Source: Loxodes magnus
Lineage: Eukaryota; Ciliophora; Karyorelictea; Loxodida; Loxodidae
Assembly (NCBI GenBank): GCA_946699065.1
Contig: CAMPDV010000677.1
Span: 124,001-188,000 of the forward strand
Length of the DNA stretch: 64,000 nucleotides
Direction: 5' to 3'
In this document: positions 25,635 through 38,513 of the stretch, one piece after another
Layout: the number at the start of each line of letters is the position of its first letter
Numbering within the stretch: position 1 is the first letter of the stretch
Notes under the pieces: generated by a model
Seen by the model: only the letters and a program-made list of their open reading frames with translations
Told to the model about the DNA's origin: nothing
The model's database searches: none
Program-made: the position numbers and the translations under genes

Positions 25635-28600
25635 ATTATATCTTTTTTTTTTTATTTTAATTTTTTCTCTTTATTTTACTATCTAATTTAGTATTCATAA
25701 TCAATCAAAAAGGTTATATAATCTTTTATTTTTTATTTCCAATATTTTTATTAATTTTACTCTTCATATTTTTTGCTTCTTTAAATTTTTCGAAGCTAAA
25801 TTTCTTGCGTTATTTTTATAACTAATTAAGATATCTAAGAGATGATCTTTATCTCGCTGTTATTACTTCAAAAATGTCTATAATTAAGCAAGTATAATTG
25901 TTTTATTACTTTTAAGCTATTCATTAGTTTTTATTTTACTTGAATATAAAATTTATCATGAGATTTCTACTTGTTATTTGAAAAATAAATAAGAAATGTA
26001 TCTTTGAACATTCTAGCCAAGAATTTTTTGTATTAATTCTTGATTTAAATGATCTTTAATAGTAAAATTTAATAATATTAAATTAATAAAAAATGAAATA
26101 AAAATTCTCTAAGTGGTAATCAAACCAAATATCTATCTAATGAAAATAGAAATTTATTCTTAATAATGCTTAAAATTTTATTTGTTTTTTACATTTTAAA
26201 CACAAATTTATAATTACTTTCTAGCTTTAAGCTATTAAATAAAATTAATTCTATTTTTTAAATACTTTGCACTATATCATAATGTATTAGTCTAATTTAT
26301 ATAATATGCTTAAAATATAAAAAATTTCCTTGAGAGATTTTATGATTATTTCTGGTAACTTTTGATGTTTATTTTGAAAATTTGAATTTTGCATGCGCAA
26401 ATCTTATTTCTGAGTTGAGATAATTTAAGAAAAGATTAATTACCTAATATATGATAATCTTAGAATATTGAAAAAATTAAATTTTAATATCTAATGTTAT
26501 ATCTTAAGATACTTAGCATGTTAAATAATAAAATAATGCTTAAGAAAATAAATAGTTGGTATATTGAGAAAATGACAAGAACATTTTAATAATTAGAATT
26601 TAAATGTTTATTCTTACAATTAATTACACTAGATTTGCTCACATTCAGAAATATAGCCTAAAATATTCTTGATATGCTAAAACGTACAACTTTGAATTTT
26701 AGCTATTAGATTATTTCCTGAATTTTTAATATCTTTCGTAACTTTTCTTTAGAATTTATAATAGTTTTCTCTTATTAGAAAAATGTATTTAAATTTAAGT
26801 TCTAGAAGCATAAGTTATTTAAACTTAAAATTAAAATAATAAAAATTTAATTATAAAAATAGCTAACTATCTATTCCAACAAAATTGATTACTAAAAATA
26901 GTGCTTTCATAATTTTTTGTTATAAAGATGAGCAGATAAGGCTATTAAATTTCCATACTAAAGAAAAAACAAGACTTTCCTTAATTTTTCATATAAAAGA
27001 AAACTAATAAACAATTAATAATTAATAAAAAATTTAATATCTTAAAGCAATCAAACAAGGGGTATAATAAATTATATAGCACATCATGAATTAATATCAA
27101 TAAAAGCAAGCTAATTAGTTAAAATTTTTTTAAGAGAAGGTTTTTAAAAATATTAAAAAGTTTTTAAGTTTATTATATAATTAATGAGATATTGTAAGCT
27201 TGCTTTGCTTTTCTTAAAATTTTTTAAATGTCTTTAATGCTTTACAAACCTAAAAGACATAAATTATAAACCTTATATAAAAGTTTAACTAAATCTTCAA
27301 TTAAACTTTTTCAGATTTTATTTAAGAAGAAAATTGATTAAATAGTAACTCAAATTTTTTAATGAGTTAATAAAATATCTAGAAAATAGAGCAAACAAAG
27401 AAAAATAAAGAAGTCATTACTGTAAAATTAAGAAATCGAGTAAGAAAGATTTTTCTTTATTCTCATTACTCAATCTTGTAGTCTTCTCTTTTTGCCTTAC
27501 TTCTAATAAAAGATAATTATAGCTAAAATGAAAGAAAGTTTTTATCTATATACTTAATAAATTTTTAGTCAGGTATATAAATTAAATTTTAGCAAATTAT
27601 ATTAAAATAATTGAGGCTTAAGAATCCTTTTAAGATTCTTTTACAAAGCAACAATTTAATGTATTAAACAAAAGGGAATTCCTTCAATTATCTATTAAAG
27701 CTTAAAAATATTATTTACCTATCTTTTAACTAATTTAAATCATCTAGCTTGCAATATAAAAGAAATAAACAATAATTATTGCTGATTTATATTCTAAAAT
27801 GAAGAAAAAGAATCTAATAAAAACAATTATATTATTAAAAGCATACTTTATTTTTAAAATAGTTAGAAAATATATAAAATTGATAATTTGCTAAATAGAT
27901 AAAATTATTAAGTTTTACTTATAAATAAAGCTATTCAGATCTCCTAACTAATTTTAGATAAAATAATAAAGATAATATTATCAACAAATTTTGTATAATT
28001 GAAAGTTTTAAAATATTAAATAAAGTTTTTATATCTTCTAAACTTTTAATATTTTTAATTAATTGAAGTGTATTCATATAATATAATAAAATAACAATTA
28101 GATATTAAACTAAATTTAATTATAGTACTATTCTATTTCATAATGAAAATTATAGGATCTTTAATTTCTAAAATGCTTTAAACAAAAAAAGCTACTAAAT
28201 ATGATAAAAATATCTTTAAATGTGAAAAATCTATAATCTTCATATCTATTTTAAAGAGAATCTAAGTTTATTATCGAGAAAAATTTTTTAGCTATTTCTA
28301 TTCTTCCATTATTTGATATTTTGCTATATGAATCACTTATATTAAAGGCAAGAAATAGATAAAATCTAATTTTTTAATTATTAGATTATTTCCGAAAAGC
28401 TAGAACACTTAAATTTGGCTTTTTTAGATAAATAGCAATTATCATTAGTAATACATAATCTCTAGTAGCCATTATTTAAAATAGGATTAAAATAATTGAA
28501 TCATTAATAGAAAAGAAGTGCTGAAGTTAAAATAGATTATTATTTTTGCTTCTATATATTTAAGTATCATTTATTTTGTTGAATAAAATTAAAAATATTT

Positions 28601-28646
28601 ATTAAGCTATAATAACAGTAATTTAAATACAGAAATTTAACAAAAA
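25635..28646. other. AT-rich gene-poor region of unit 1
   Basis: No gene called. Repeated at 39,724-42,738 in unit 2 with few changes. Confidence 0.5.
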
Positions 28647-28720
28647 TGGTCACAGTGAGTCTCGAACTCACGACCTCTGCGTTATTAGCACAGCGCTCTA
28701 ACCAGCTGAGCTATGCGACC
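28647..28720 (-). tRNA. tRNA-Ile (anticodon AAT)
   Basis: Full 74-nt cloverleaf. The acceptor stem GGTCGCA pairs with TGTGACC (one G-T pair), with discriminator A. The D arm is GCTCAGCTGGTTAGAGC, the anticodon arm CTGTG-CTAATAA-CG/CAG, and the T arm GTGAG-TTCGAGA-CTCAC. A run of five T follows the 3' end as a Pol III stop. The anticodon AAT is read as inosine-decoding Ile. It faces away from the partner tRNA at 34,291. Confidence 0.97.
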
Positions 28721-31700
28721 TTAGAATTATATTAGAGCTAAAGTTTAAATAAAGTAACTATTAATCTCTAATCTTTATTTATTAATTAATATTTAAAAAT
28801 ATATCTACTTGCAACTATTACTTGAGCTAACTAGAAATTAAATCAAAACTATTACATATTATGAAAGATAAAAGAAGATTTGCTGCATAAATGAAAATAA
28901 AGGTTATTTAAGCTATTTATCATTTAGACATTTTGAAATTTAATATTAAATTATTGGAATTATAAATAGGTTGAAATGAAAGAAGCTAAATGATTAAAAT
29001 AAATAATTAGAATCTTACAAGGTTTAACTTTAGTGAATTTAAATTGTTTATATATTATGCAAAATAATAGAAAGACATGCTTAATATCTGAAAGTCTTAG
29101 GAGAAATTTTTATTTTCTAAAAATATATAAGATAAAGCATATAAAATAGTAAGATTCACAATTTGGAAAACTTTGCTTGATAATTTGAAGAAAGAAAATT
29201 AATCTGGCAATAGATTTATACATCTAAATAAATTTGTGAGCAATTTTTAAGAAATAAAAATGCTATAAAGACAGATCTTATGACTATAAATTTCTAATTT
29301 AAATTTAATAAAACTAAACTTTTTGCTTAGCTTATATCAAACAGCGAAAGCTATGTATAAAAGCGTTATACTAATTATAATTTATTTATATTATGAAAAT
29401 AAAAAATAAAAAATTTTTATTAAATAATTATAAATAATATAGAAGAAGAAAAAGAATAAAGAAAAGCACAATATCTTTTCATAAATTTATATAATTGAAT
29501 AAATAAAAGAAAAATAATAAAATACCATAAGAATAATATTTCATATTTAATAAAGTAGAAATTTAGATTATTTTATGATTATTAGCTAAATATTATAAAT
29601 CTATATCAAAAATAATTAATTATTATATATAAGTAGCTTATTATTTTTCTTATCTCTTTAACTTTTAGATTTTGAATGCTTTTAAATTAAATTATGAAAT
29701 ATTCCTTTTATTCTAGAAATTATTAAATTAATTTTAAAATTTAGTAGTTAAAGATAATTTTTGATAATCTTAATTGTTAAATTTCCTTAGGTAAATAAAA
29801 TCTAAGATAACATAAATAAAAATAGATTTATATAATTTTTTAAGAAAAGTTATTTGCATTATTAGAATAAATTAAGAAATACAAATATTAGAAATATTTT
29901 GTGTTTACACTTTTTTCTCGGATTTTTTTAATTGATTTAATAGTTATTTATATCTATATTTTTAATTATTTAGCTTTACTAAAAAGAAAAATACAAGAAA
30001 GAAGAATAAACTTAGAAAACATTTCTTATTAATTTACTTTCTTCTCAAACTAAATTAATTTGAGTTAATGGAAAAAATTAGATTATACAATACAATTAAA
30101 AAAATAAATAAGAAAAGATATATAATAAAAGGAGATTTTAGAGTGAAATTATAAAAATACATTTTAGTATACAACGAAATCACTTCAAGTTTTAAGGATA
30201 TTCTTTATATATTTAGATCTCCTGATATATGAACAATCACTAGTACATTTTTAAAATACCTATTTTCATATTAATAATATAATGCAAACAATATTTTCAC
30301 TACTAGTAGTAAGTATAACTTTAGTTATAGATCTTTTATTTAATATTAACAGAATTTGCTTTTTATTCATTTTACAAGACTTCATTTGTTTCCTCTACTG
30401 ATAATCAGAATAAAATATTGTGAATATGTATCAAGAACATAGAAGAACAAACTATTTTAATATATTAACTTAATATTTAAATTATTTTTGATTTTAATTT
30501 TAATTTACTTTATATAGTAATTTTAAAAACAGGAAATAAAGAATTAGAATTAAGAAGAAAGTTTCTAAGATATAATATAAAGACTACATCATTGAAGATT
30601 TAAAATTTTAGTTAAATTATAATAATGATAATCAAAACCATTGAGGAATTAAATTTAAATTTAATGTATGTTGATAAATCAATTTTAGTTAAGCACAAAA
30701 TAATATCTGTCATTTTATTTTATTTAATTCCACATAATTTTATTTACGTTTTTTTAAGTTAACATAATTCGCAAATCTATCTTCATCACATTCGTCATAT
30801 AATAATAATAATTATTATTATTTTTTAATTTAACTATATCAATAAAATATTTAAAATATATAGTACTGTTATCAATCTTTCAAGGTGCTCTTTATGTTTC
30901 AAAAAAATTCTTTTAATATTTCTATTGAAAAATAATTTTTTTCTTAAGTTTTATTACTTAAAAAAAAATACCCATTAAATTTTTACTCTCTAACCTTTTT
31001 AAATTAAAATAATATAATTAAGAATTTAAAAATATATTTGCTTATGTAAGACATTTGTATAAAATATTTTTTTTATAATATTCTAATCTGTGTTTACTTT
31101 ATTTAAAAAAATTAAATTTTCTTAAATTGTTTTCCTTTTATTTTTTTTAAAATTTGTATAATATTTTTATAAATAAAAACTTCACTTTATTATTAATCTA
31201 ATTTATTTTAATTTTTTCTTTTGCCATATTAATTTAAATAAATTATTTTATTCTTTTTTTTCTTAAATAAATTTATTCTAGTTTTGGTATCATAAATTTT
31301 ATGTAAATGTCTAAAATGCTTTATATATTTAAGTTTTTCATAATAAATGAAAAATAAAAAAATTTTATTATTTTATAATTTCAGACAGTTGTTTAACTAT
31401 TAAGACTTGAACTATGCTTTTAATAATCATAATTATAATTATAATTTTAAAACTTTCTTTTCTATATTGCTTTCGTAATCCTTCTCTTCATATATCTATT
31501 CATTTCCTTTTAATTTATTATAACATACGAGTATACACTTTCTTGCTAAAATAGTCGTTTTAATAATTGTTTAAGATATAAATATCTTAAACAGAAAGAA
31601 ATAATATAAGATAGTAAAAAATTTCAATATAATGGTTGAAAATATAGACTAGATTATAATATAAACTATTATTTATCATAATTTTTAAAGTATAAATAGA

Positions 31701-31723
31701 AATTAAGAAATAGTATAATAATA
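28721..31723. other. AT-rich region upstream of ubiquitin-repeat gene
   Basis: No gene seen. It holds the AATAATAATAATTATTATTATT palindromic simple repeat near 30,800, a TTTTA short repeat near 30,714, and the 26-bp palindrome listed separately. Confidence 0.5.
31568..31593. promoter_or_regulatory. Perfect 12-bp-arm palindrome upstream of ubiquitin-repeat gene
   Basis: TGTTTAAGATAT, then AA, then ATATCTTAAACA, ending 130 bp before the ATG. In unit 2 the palindrome is kept except for one mismatched base pair. It could be an operator-like binding site or chance in AT-rich DNA. Confidence 0.3.
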
Positions 31724-33317
31724 ATGAAAATCAAAATATAAAAGTTAGATGAAAATATTATTACTTTATGTGTGGAGGCTTTTGACACTGTTTAAAATGT
31801 AAAATCTTTAATACGAGAAAGGGAAAAAATGTTCCTATAAGAATTTGCTCTTATTTTTGACTAAATTGAGTTAGAAGATTAAGTTACTTTGTCGAACTAT
31901 AATATCAAGGATAACTCCATACTTTTTTTGACTAACTACATTTGAATTATCGTTAAGAATAAAACGGATATTTTAGGTTTGAAAGCATATTCATTAGTCA
32001 CAGTAAAAAATATTAAAGAAAAAATTAAAGAAAAAAAAGGAATTCCAACTTAGTTGCTAAAACTAAAGTTCTACGAAAAATGATTAGAAGATAGCTTTTC
32101 TTTAGGTGACTATTCAATTAAACAAGGTTCTTAACTATAATTTTTCTATGAATGAAAAGTTTAAATTGAACTTCGAATCAAAACTTAGCATTGTAAAGAA
32201 TTTTAAATATATGCAAATAACTGATAAACCATTTTAGAAGTAAAGAAATTAATCTATTAGAAGGAAAAAATAGCACCAGAATGCTAAGAACTTATTTTTG
32301 ATGGATAAATTTTATAAAATGATTTTTTACTTTCTATAAACAAAATTTAAAAGTACTCTGTAATTGATTTAATTATTAGTTAAAATACCATTTTAAATAT
32401 TAACATTAGAATATCTGCTCATAAAGCATTATACTTGGAATGTAAGCCTTCGGATACTATTAAAGACATAAAATCCTAAATCTATTAAAGAGAAACAATT
32501 CCAATTTTCATTTAAACTCTTGCTTATTTTGAAAAGTGTTTAAAAGATAATCTTTAATTATCTGATTATTAAATAGAAAACAATTCCATACTTGAATTAG
32601 TTTTGCAAGCATGACTTGTGATAAATGTTATAGATAAAGTGCTAAATGATTATCTAACTAGTTTGGTATGTGAAAATGAGAAAACCATTAAAGACATAAA
32701 GATTTAAATTTAGGATATTAATGGAGTTCCAGTTTTACAATAGAAACTTTACTTCAGAGGAAATTATTTAAAAGATACATTTTCTTTAGCTTATTACAAT
32801 ATTTAGAATGATTCTTCTCTTTATTTGTTCTATATCTAAAAAATAGAGTTTTAAATATAAATTAAAACAGAAAGTGGAATAAGAATGAATTTAAATGTAG
32901 ATAGTTGATCAACAGTTTAATAAGTAAAATAGTAAATTGAAAAGAAGGAAGGATTACTATCTAAATATTAGTACCTTATATTTACTGGTAAGATTTTGTA
33001 GGATGATAACATTTTATCTGATTATAATATCAAAAATAACTCAGTTCTTTGCTTAATGGTTGTTCTAACTTGTAGTATGCAAATCAACGTTAAAATCAAA
33101 GCTGATAAACTCATTTAATTGTCTTGTGAACCTTATGAAACTATTAGAAGCTTAAAGTTTAAAATATATGACATGGAAGGAATTTTACCTGAAATAAATG
33201 CTTTACTTTGAAGAATAGTGGCTCAGAGATGAATTTTGGTTATCTGACTATGATATCTAGAATGGCTTCACACTTGTTTTAGAGGAGATTTGAAGATTGG
33301 ACTTATTATTGTAATGA
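31724..33317 (+). pseudogene. Ubiquitin-repeat protein, unit 1 (frameshifted near 3' end)
   Basis: Same gene as at 45,831, identical or nearly so for the first 900 bp. It starts MKIKIQKLDENIITL and runs through six ubiquitin-like repeats. In the seventh, two A are missing at about 33,193 (CCTGAAATAAATG versus CCTGAAAAATAAATG in unit 2), shifting the frame. The shifted frame runs into a hydrophobic stretch (GLIIVMIIVTIVIFIILFTL), so a membrane-anchored alternative C-terminus is conceivable but more likely accidental. It also differs from unit 2 by several amino-acid replacements (Thr/Ala, Tyr/Asp, Gln/Leu, Cys/Phe). Six internal TGA codons are read as Trp. Confidence 0.75.
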
Positions 33318-34290
33318 TAATTGTTACTATTGTTATCTTCATAATCTTATTTACTCTAATTAAATCTAATATTGAGAAATAAAAATATTACTTATCTTCT
33401 TAAAGTTTATTACTAATATCTTAATTTAATTTATAACTTTATAAAAATAGATTAAAGTAGCTATAAATATTTAATAAGATCTTAGAAATATTTAAATATA
33501 GTTTATAGCTAAGGAAATAAATAGACCCCTTAGATTGTTTGTCTTCTATCTATAATTTAAAATGAAGACTAGTTCATTAAAGTATCTAGTTACCATATCT
33601 TGAATTTACACTAATAGTTAATTAATTTTACTCATTTCAGCATTAAAAAAATATTTTTAATAGAAATAGAAATAAGTTATATTTCTTTTATTTATAGCTA
33701 GGAATCTGTCAAATTATATAGAGCGAGAACAAACTTAAAAACTTTATTAAATAAGAAACTTTTAATATACACTATTGCTTTGTTTAAATTTAGTTATAAT
33801 TATGATATACTTCTAAATCATTTTATCAAATTTAGATAGTGGAAATATAAAAAATAGCAAAGTTTAGATATAAGAGACAAAATTATTAGCTGGTTAAATA
33901 TTTAATTGAGATAGAAAAAGCAAGAAAAATAATAAATAAGTAAATAAAAATTTAGATCTATATATCTTCTATAAATAAAATAGTTATATTTTATTTATTG
34001 AAAATGCTTTTTCAATTTTATCTAGAAATCTTTTTTATTAATGCATACTAAAATATTTTAAATTTGTGAAAAATTTTAGTGCTATTTTTAAAGAATTTTA
34101 TGATTAAATTAATATATATCTATTCATTCTATTTATATAAGATAATTAAGCTTTAGAAGAAAATTTTTAACATTAAAAAACTACAATATTATATAATCAG
34201 TGAAGTTTAACATAGCAGAGCAAATAAACTCTAAGAAAAGAAAAAATTAGAAAATCCTTTATTTAAACTTTAGCTCTAATATAATTAAAA
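33318..34290. other. AT-rich spacer in unit 1
   Basis: No gene seen. The last 30 bp before the tRNA (TTTAAACTTTAGCTCTAATA...) is an inverted copy of the sequence upstream of the tRNA at 28,720. Confidence 0.5.
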
Positions 34291-34364
34291 GGTCGCATAG
34301 CTCAGCTGGTTAGAGCGCTGTGCTAATAACGCAGAGGTCGTGAGTTCGAGACTCACTGTGACCA
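34291..34364 (+). tRNA. tRNA-Ile (anticodon AAT)
   Basis: Sequence identical to the tRNA at 28,647-28,720 but on the opposite strand, followed by TTTT. With its 5' flank it forms an inverted-repeat pair with that gene, enclosing the ubiquitin-repeat gene. Confidence 0.97.
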
Positions 34365-34554
34365 TTTTAAAATAGTTTTAATGAAATAATTGATAATTTA
34401 ATTATTGATAAATGCATAAGAATACTTATAATAGATAAATATTTGGAATAATGCAAATATATCATTAAATTAATTTTAACTATAAGGGTTAGGGTCATCT
34501 TTAATTAATGGAAATGTTTCCTCAAATTAAAGACAATAAAATTATATTCAATAC

Positions 34555-35405
34555 TCAACTGTACATGTCTTCATCTGAATCAATTTCAAACTGAGATAAT
34601 TCTTATTTCTTTTCAATAAGCTCATAGAATTGTTCTTCCATCTTCTTGTAATTTTTCTCCAGCTTCTCTAAACAATTCTAAGGTCATTGTTGTCCTTTTA
34701 AAGCTATTTATTCTTTTACTATTAATTATCAGGATCCTGATTGATTAGTGTCGCACTTGAATCATCTAATATCATCTTCTTTCTGTAAATGCCTCTAAAG
34801 TAGTTACAATATAGCCTCCTTGATGTTCCAAATTCTTTACGGCGCTGCTCAAGCACTCTTCTTCACTTCGGTCATTACCTGCAAAAATATCCAGCCTTTT
34901 GACAACAATAGCAACGTTTTATTAAGGGCTTGAATTAAAATTTTCATTTTGTTTACATTTTTTCAATTTCCATCTTATCTGATTGAGATTAGTTTTTTTT
35001 TTGATTGGTAATTGAATTTCTTCTTTAATTTTCTATTGATTTGCTACTAGGATTTTCTAATAGTTCAAAATAGGAAGTTAAGGCTTCAATTTAAAACTAA
35101 ACTTTACTTACCAAGTCTTGATCTTCCTTTTTTCTATCTTAAAAAAGAAGACGAAGATTCAAGTTTTCCACCTTCAGGATCTATATTTCGGTATTCATTT
35201 TCTCAATTAATGAATAAAGCTAAATAATGTCTTTCTCATGGAGTTTCTCAAGCTTTTTCAGTTTGCTAGGAAATTCCGTATTTCCCAATCCTTAACAGGA
35301 GTAGATTTATCTATTTTGAATTCTTGGTTCTTGTTAGTTAACTGAGACTTAAGATTGATCTTTAAGGTTAGAATTTAAGGTTTAGATTCCCGAGTTTTGT
35401 TCCAT
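34555..35405 (-). CDS. Gag-like protein with degenerate CCHC knuckle, unit 1
   Basis: ATG at 35,405 (MEQNSGIQTLNSNLK) to TGA 34,555-34,557. One 20-nt intron (34,737-34,756) makes the frame continuous and gives 276 residues. It has a Gln-rich N-terminus, a long coiled coil (KKLEKLHEKDIIQLYSLIEK...), then a knuckle-like CYCCQKAGYFCRQW in which the usual His is Tyr and the last Cys is replaced by a TGA-coded Trp. The family tail YCNYFRGIYRKKM and an acidic end EIDSDEDMYS follow. The YRKK tail ties it to the genes at 2.7, 17.8 and 50.2 kb, but it lacks their MxEG N-terminus. The knuckle probably no longer binds zinc normally. It lies 190 bp downstream of the plus-strand tRNA, tail to tail. Confidence 0.7.
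34737..34756 (-). other. Probable 20-nt intron in gag-like gene, unit 1
   Basis: On the minus strand, GTGCGACACTAATCAATCAG. It has GT/AG ends and an internal ACTAAT branch-like motif. Removal restores a frame running to EIDSDEDMYS-TGA. The unit 2 homologue keeps the ends and the ACTAAT motif. Confidence 0.55.
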
Positions 35406-36574
35406 TTAAAATAAACTTTATGAAATGAATTATATATTGTAAAAAATTATTTTATAGCATATAAGCTTAATAAAAAACCAAAGCGAATGTGCTTTTATAG
35501 CTAAATAAAAAGTAAGATCTCAATTTAACTATAATATATAAATAAATTTACTAAAGTAAATATAATTAACTATATATATTTTTCAGACTATATTTAAGCA
35601 ATAGCTGAGCTTATTCTGAATCTTATATTTAAAATGTAGAGTTTTTCTAATCTGCTTCTAACATTATTTTAAATCTTTTTGCTGAAGCTTAAATATATTT
35701 ATACACTATGAGTTATATTATCATTTTTTAAATCTTAAATGTTTGTATCCTAAGTTTTTACATTTCTATTTTACTTTTATGTTTTTTACATAAGCTCTTA
35801 CAATAATTTCAACTAATTTATCATATCTATAGTAGAACTAATAATGAAATATCCTTAATTGTATTTAATTTTCTATGTTATTTGAAAATGTTTATATATT
35901 TGATTATCTTTAATTTTCATTAAATATTATTATATTTAAATTTAAATCATTTTATCTCTTAATATTTTTCTTATATCAATTTTCATAATTAATGTTCTTA
36001 TTAATTTTTCATATATTTTATTATTAATAAAGAAAACTTAGCAAAGAAATACATTAAAAATGTAGGAATATAACTAGTAACTATAGTGCTGACTATAATG
36101 TCTATAAAAGTAAAATATTCACAATTATTTAGCTTTATTTTTAATATAATTAACTCTATAATGCTAACCCTTTCATGTTAAAGTTGAATATCTTTTTAAA
36201 TAATAGGAATTTAAAGCATTTTATATAAGTAAAATGATTTGCTATTTAGATATTAAATAACTTTTATCCCTTCTTATATTATTTATAACTTAAACTTTTT
36301 CATATAAGCATTCTTTTTAAAATCAAATAGTTAATCTTTTTAAATAAAAATTAATTTATTCTAAATAAAAGGATGGATTAAGTGGTATAAGTATGGTTAC
36401 TTTAATATGAAATTATTATTTTAATTTAGATATAGTAATTAATAACTTTATAGCTTTATTATAAACTTTTAAAGACTAAATCATTAACAATATTAGCATT
36501 CCATTTTTATTTAATTTATAAGAACAAAGTTTATTTACAAAATGGATTTAACTATTTAGTCCATTTTCTCAGGA

Positions 36575-36991
36575 ATGCCCAGCTTGCTTATCTAATAGTA
36601 GACTTTCTCGGAGTAATGGCCAATTGCAAAATTACTACCTCCTCTTAGCATTAAGGAAAAAAAATAATAAAAGTGTGATGAATGGCTGGAAAACATTCCT
36701 GAATTAAGAATTCCTAACATTTCTGAAGAAAAAAGGAAGAAAAGAATAAGAATAAAGAAAAGTAGAGAAATATCAAAATGTCCCCATAAGGAAAGAAAAC
36801 ATTATGCTTAGTTGATGTGTAATGCATGTTACCATGCCAAAGCAAGAGAAGTAAAGGCGACATAATGTGAACACAAAGAAAGCATGATGTATGCGAAAGG
36901 AAAATGTCTAAAATGCTATTAGAAAACTTACAAGAAGGAAAAGAGAAGATTTGAAAAAAAAATGAAATTAGATCCTAATGAATTGCGATGA
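36575..36991 (+). CDS. Zinc-ribbon-like Cys/His protein, copy D (intact)
   Basis: 138 residues, almost identical to copy C (unit 1). Differences include AAA to GCG-flanking changes in KATQ and one Leu to Phe near the Lys-rich tail. All Cys and His positions are kept and it ends at the same TGA. The intact frame in both units contrasts with other genes of the duplication that have lost frame in one copy. Confidence 0.8.
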
Positions 36992-37364
36992 TAGTAACTC
37001 AAATTATAAAATTATCTACTTAATAAGATTTAGCATTAATAAATTAAATATAAAGCTTAATTTTACCTTTAAAAGAAACATATTATTATAATAGCTTTTA
37101 GACAGTTAATTTCTTAGAAAGAAATCGATAGACTAGATATCTCTTAAATTTGACAAACATTTTAAGAATATTAAGAGAAAGCAGAATAAAAATTTTTTAA
37201 ATTTTGAAATATGTTTTTATATCTTTTAAATATAATTTCTTTTTTCATTTTATTTATTAGGCTATAGTAGAATAAATTTACTATTGCGCACTTTATTATT
37301 TCATTTATTTTTTATTTGCAACTTTTAAATTAAAAAGAGCGAACTAGATAAAATATTATTTTTA

Positions 37365-37459
37365 AATTAAATTAGATTAAACTAAATAATGTTTGCCTTT
37401 CAGCTTAATAAAACAATTTTTATGATATCACTCTCATTCTGAAAAAAATATTATTTTTA
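37365..37459. other. 95-bp insertion specific to unit 2, flanked by direct repeats
   Basis: Unit 1 has a single AATATTATTTTTA where unit 2 has two copies (37,352-37,364 and 37,447-37,459) with extra sequence between them. This is consistent with an insertion making a target duplication, or with loss from unit 1 by recombination between the repeats. The inserted segment has no gene. Confidence 0.6.
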
Positions 37460-37660
37460 TTTAATTATTGCTATTTTATGAGTGAATTTATTTATATCGA
37501 CCATTTTAACAATTTACATGAAATAAATTTCATTAAAGTCTTAAACGAAATACTGTTAAGCTATAATTACAAAAATAGAATAATGTTTCTAAAACTTTGA
37601 CTAATAAAGCTATTTTAGCTAAATAAATAAAAAAACCTATCTAAAAATCTACCTAAACAC

Positions 37661-38513
37661 TCAAAATATGCTTAAATTATCCTGTTATTTCCTTTAGCAT
37701 CTTTATATAAATAATTTCATTCTTTTTGATCATTTTAAAAAATAGGATAAAATTAAATTTATAATCTTCAAAGAAAACTTCATAGCTAATTTCCATTTAA
37801 TACCGTTCTCTCCCAAACTAAAGGTTTGCGTAGAATTTCGTGAGTCCATCGTCCTTTCTCCCCTAAGATACATTTTCTTTCCTATTTCTTCTTCAATTGT
37901 TATTCTATTATGATAATATTGAGTTATAAAATTTCTTCCTATATATTACTCTGTCCTTGCTGGCAAAAGCAGAAAAAATATTTTAATATTTATTTCTTAT
38001 TAAATCTTTCAATTTCAATTTTCTTTCAACATCTTTTCGAGCAACGGTTCATCTAACATAAATAGCATCGAATTTTTCACAAAAGAATTTATCTATTAAC
38101 ATCTTATTATTATTATTCAGGTTCAATTTCCATTGTAATGCTTAATTTCTAATCTTATGATTTTTAAATTATTGCTTGCTGCTATTCTTACTTTTCTAAA
38201 AATATTTTATTTTAAACTAAAACATTTGAGGAACCTCATTAAATTATTTATCAATCTATTTCAATTTAATTCACTATTTACGATTAAATTTTATTGTGTT
38301 TCTTCTATAGATGGGAATTATAGGTATAATTATTAAATCAATTTTTCTAGTATTTCTATCCTTTATCTTTATTATTTTAATTCATATTATTTATTAGTTT
38401 TTCATTGCTTCATTGATTATACATAAGCTTCTGAAATTATTTTTCTTAATTTTACTAAGGCACTTGTTCTGATAAGTTAGAATATTCTTCTTGTTTTTTA
38501 ATAAATAAGCCAA
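37661..38513 (-). pseudogene. Hypothetical basic protein, unit 2 (decayed)
   Basis: Homologue of 23,568-24,425. Relative to unit 1 it has a net loss of 5 nt in several small indels, including single-base changes near 37,855 and 37,950. TTG replaces the candidate ATG. Substitutions in the well-formed middle part are partly silent. Probably non-functional, although unit 1 is also unproven. Confidence 0.4.

Larger units (their letters stand above)
21704..35690. repeat. Tandem 14-kb segmental duplication, unit 1
   Basis: Begins AAATATATTTATACACTATG and ends GCTGAAGCTT. The same start and end delimit unit 2, which follows with no gap. The units differ by scattered substitutions and small indels, and carry the same gene set in the same order. 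Confidence 0.92.

Noticed and set aside
34487..34497. GGGTTAGGG resembling a telomeric repeat (also near 48,592)
   Set aside because: Only one and a half units, internal to the duplicated unit; no telomere array.
34769..34774. TGA read as Cys instead of Trp, suggested by its place at the fourth knuckle position of the 34.6-kb gene
   Set aside because: The same knuckle has also lost its His, so it is degenerate. The TGA/TGG alignment in zinc-ribbon copies and the NETW endonuclease motif support Trp.
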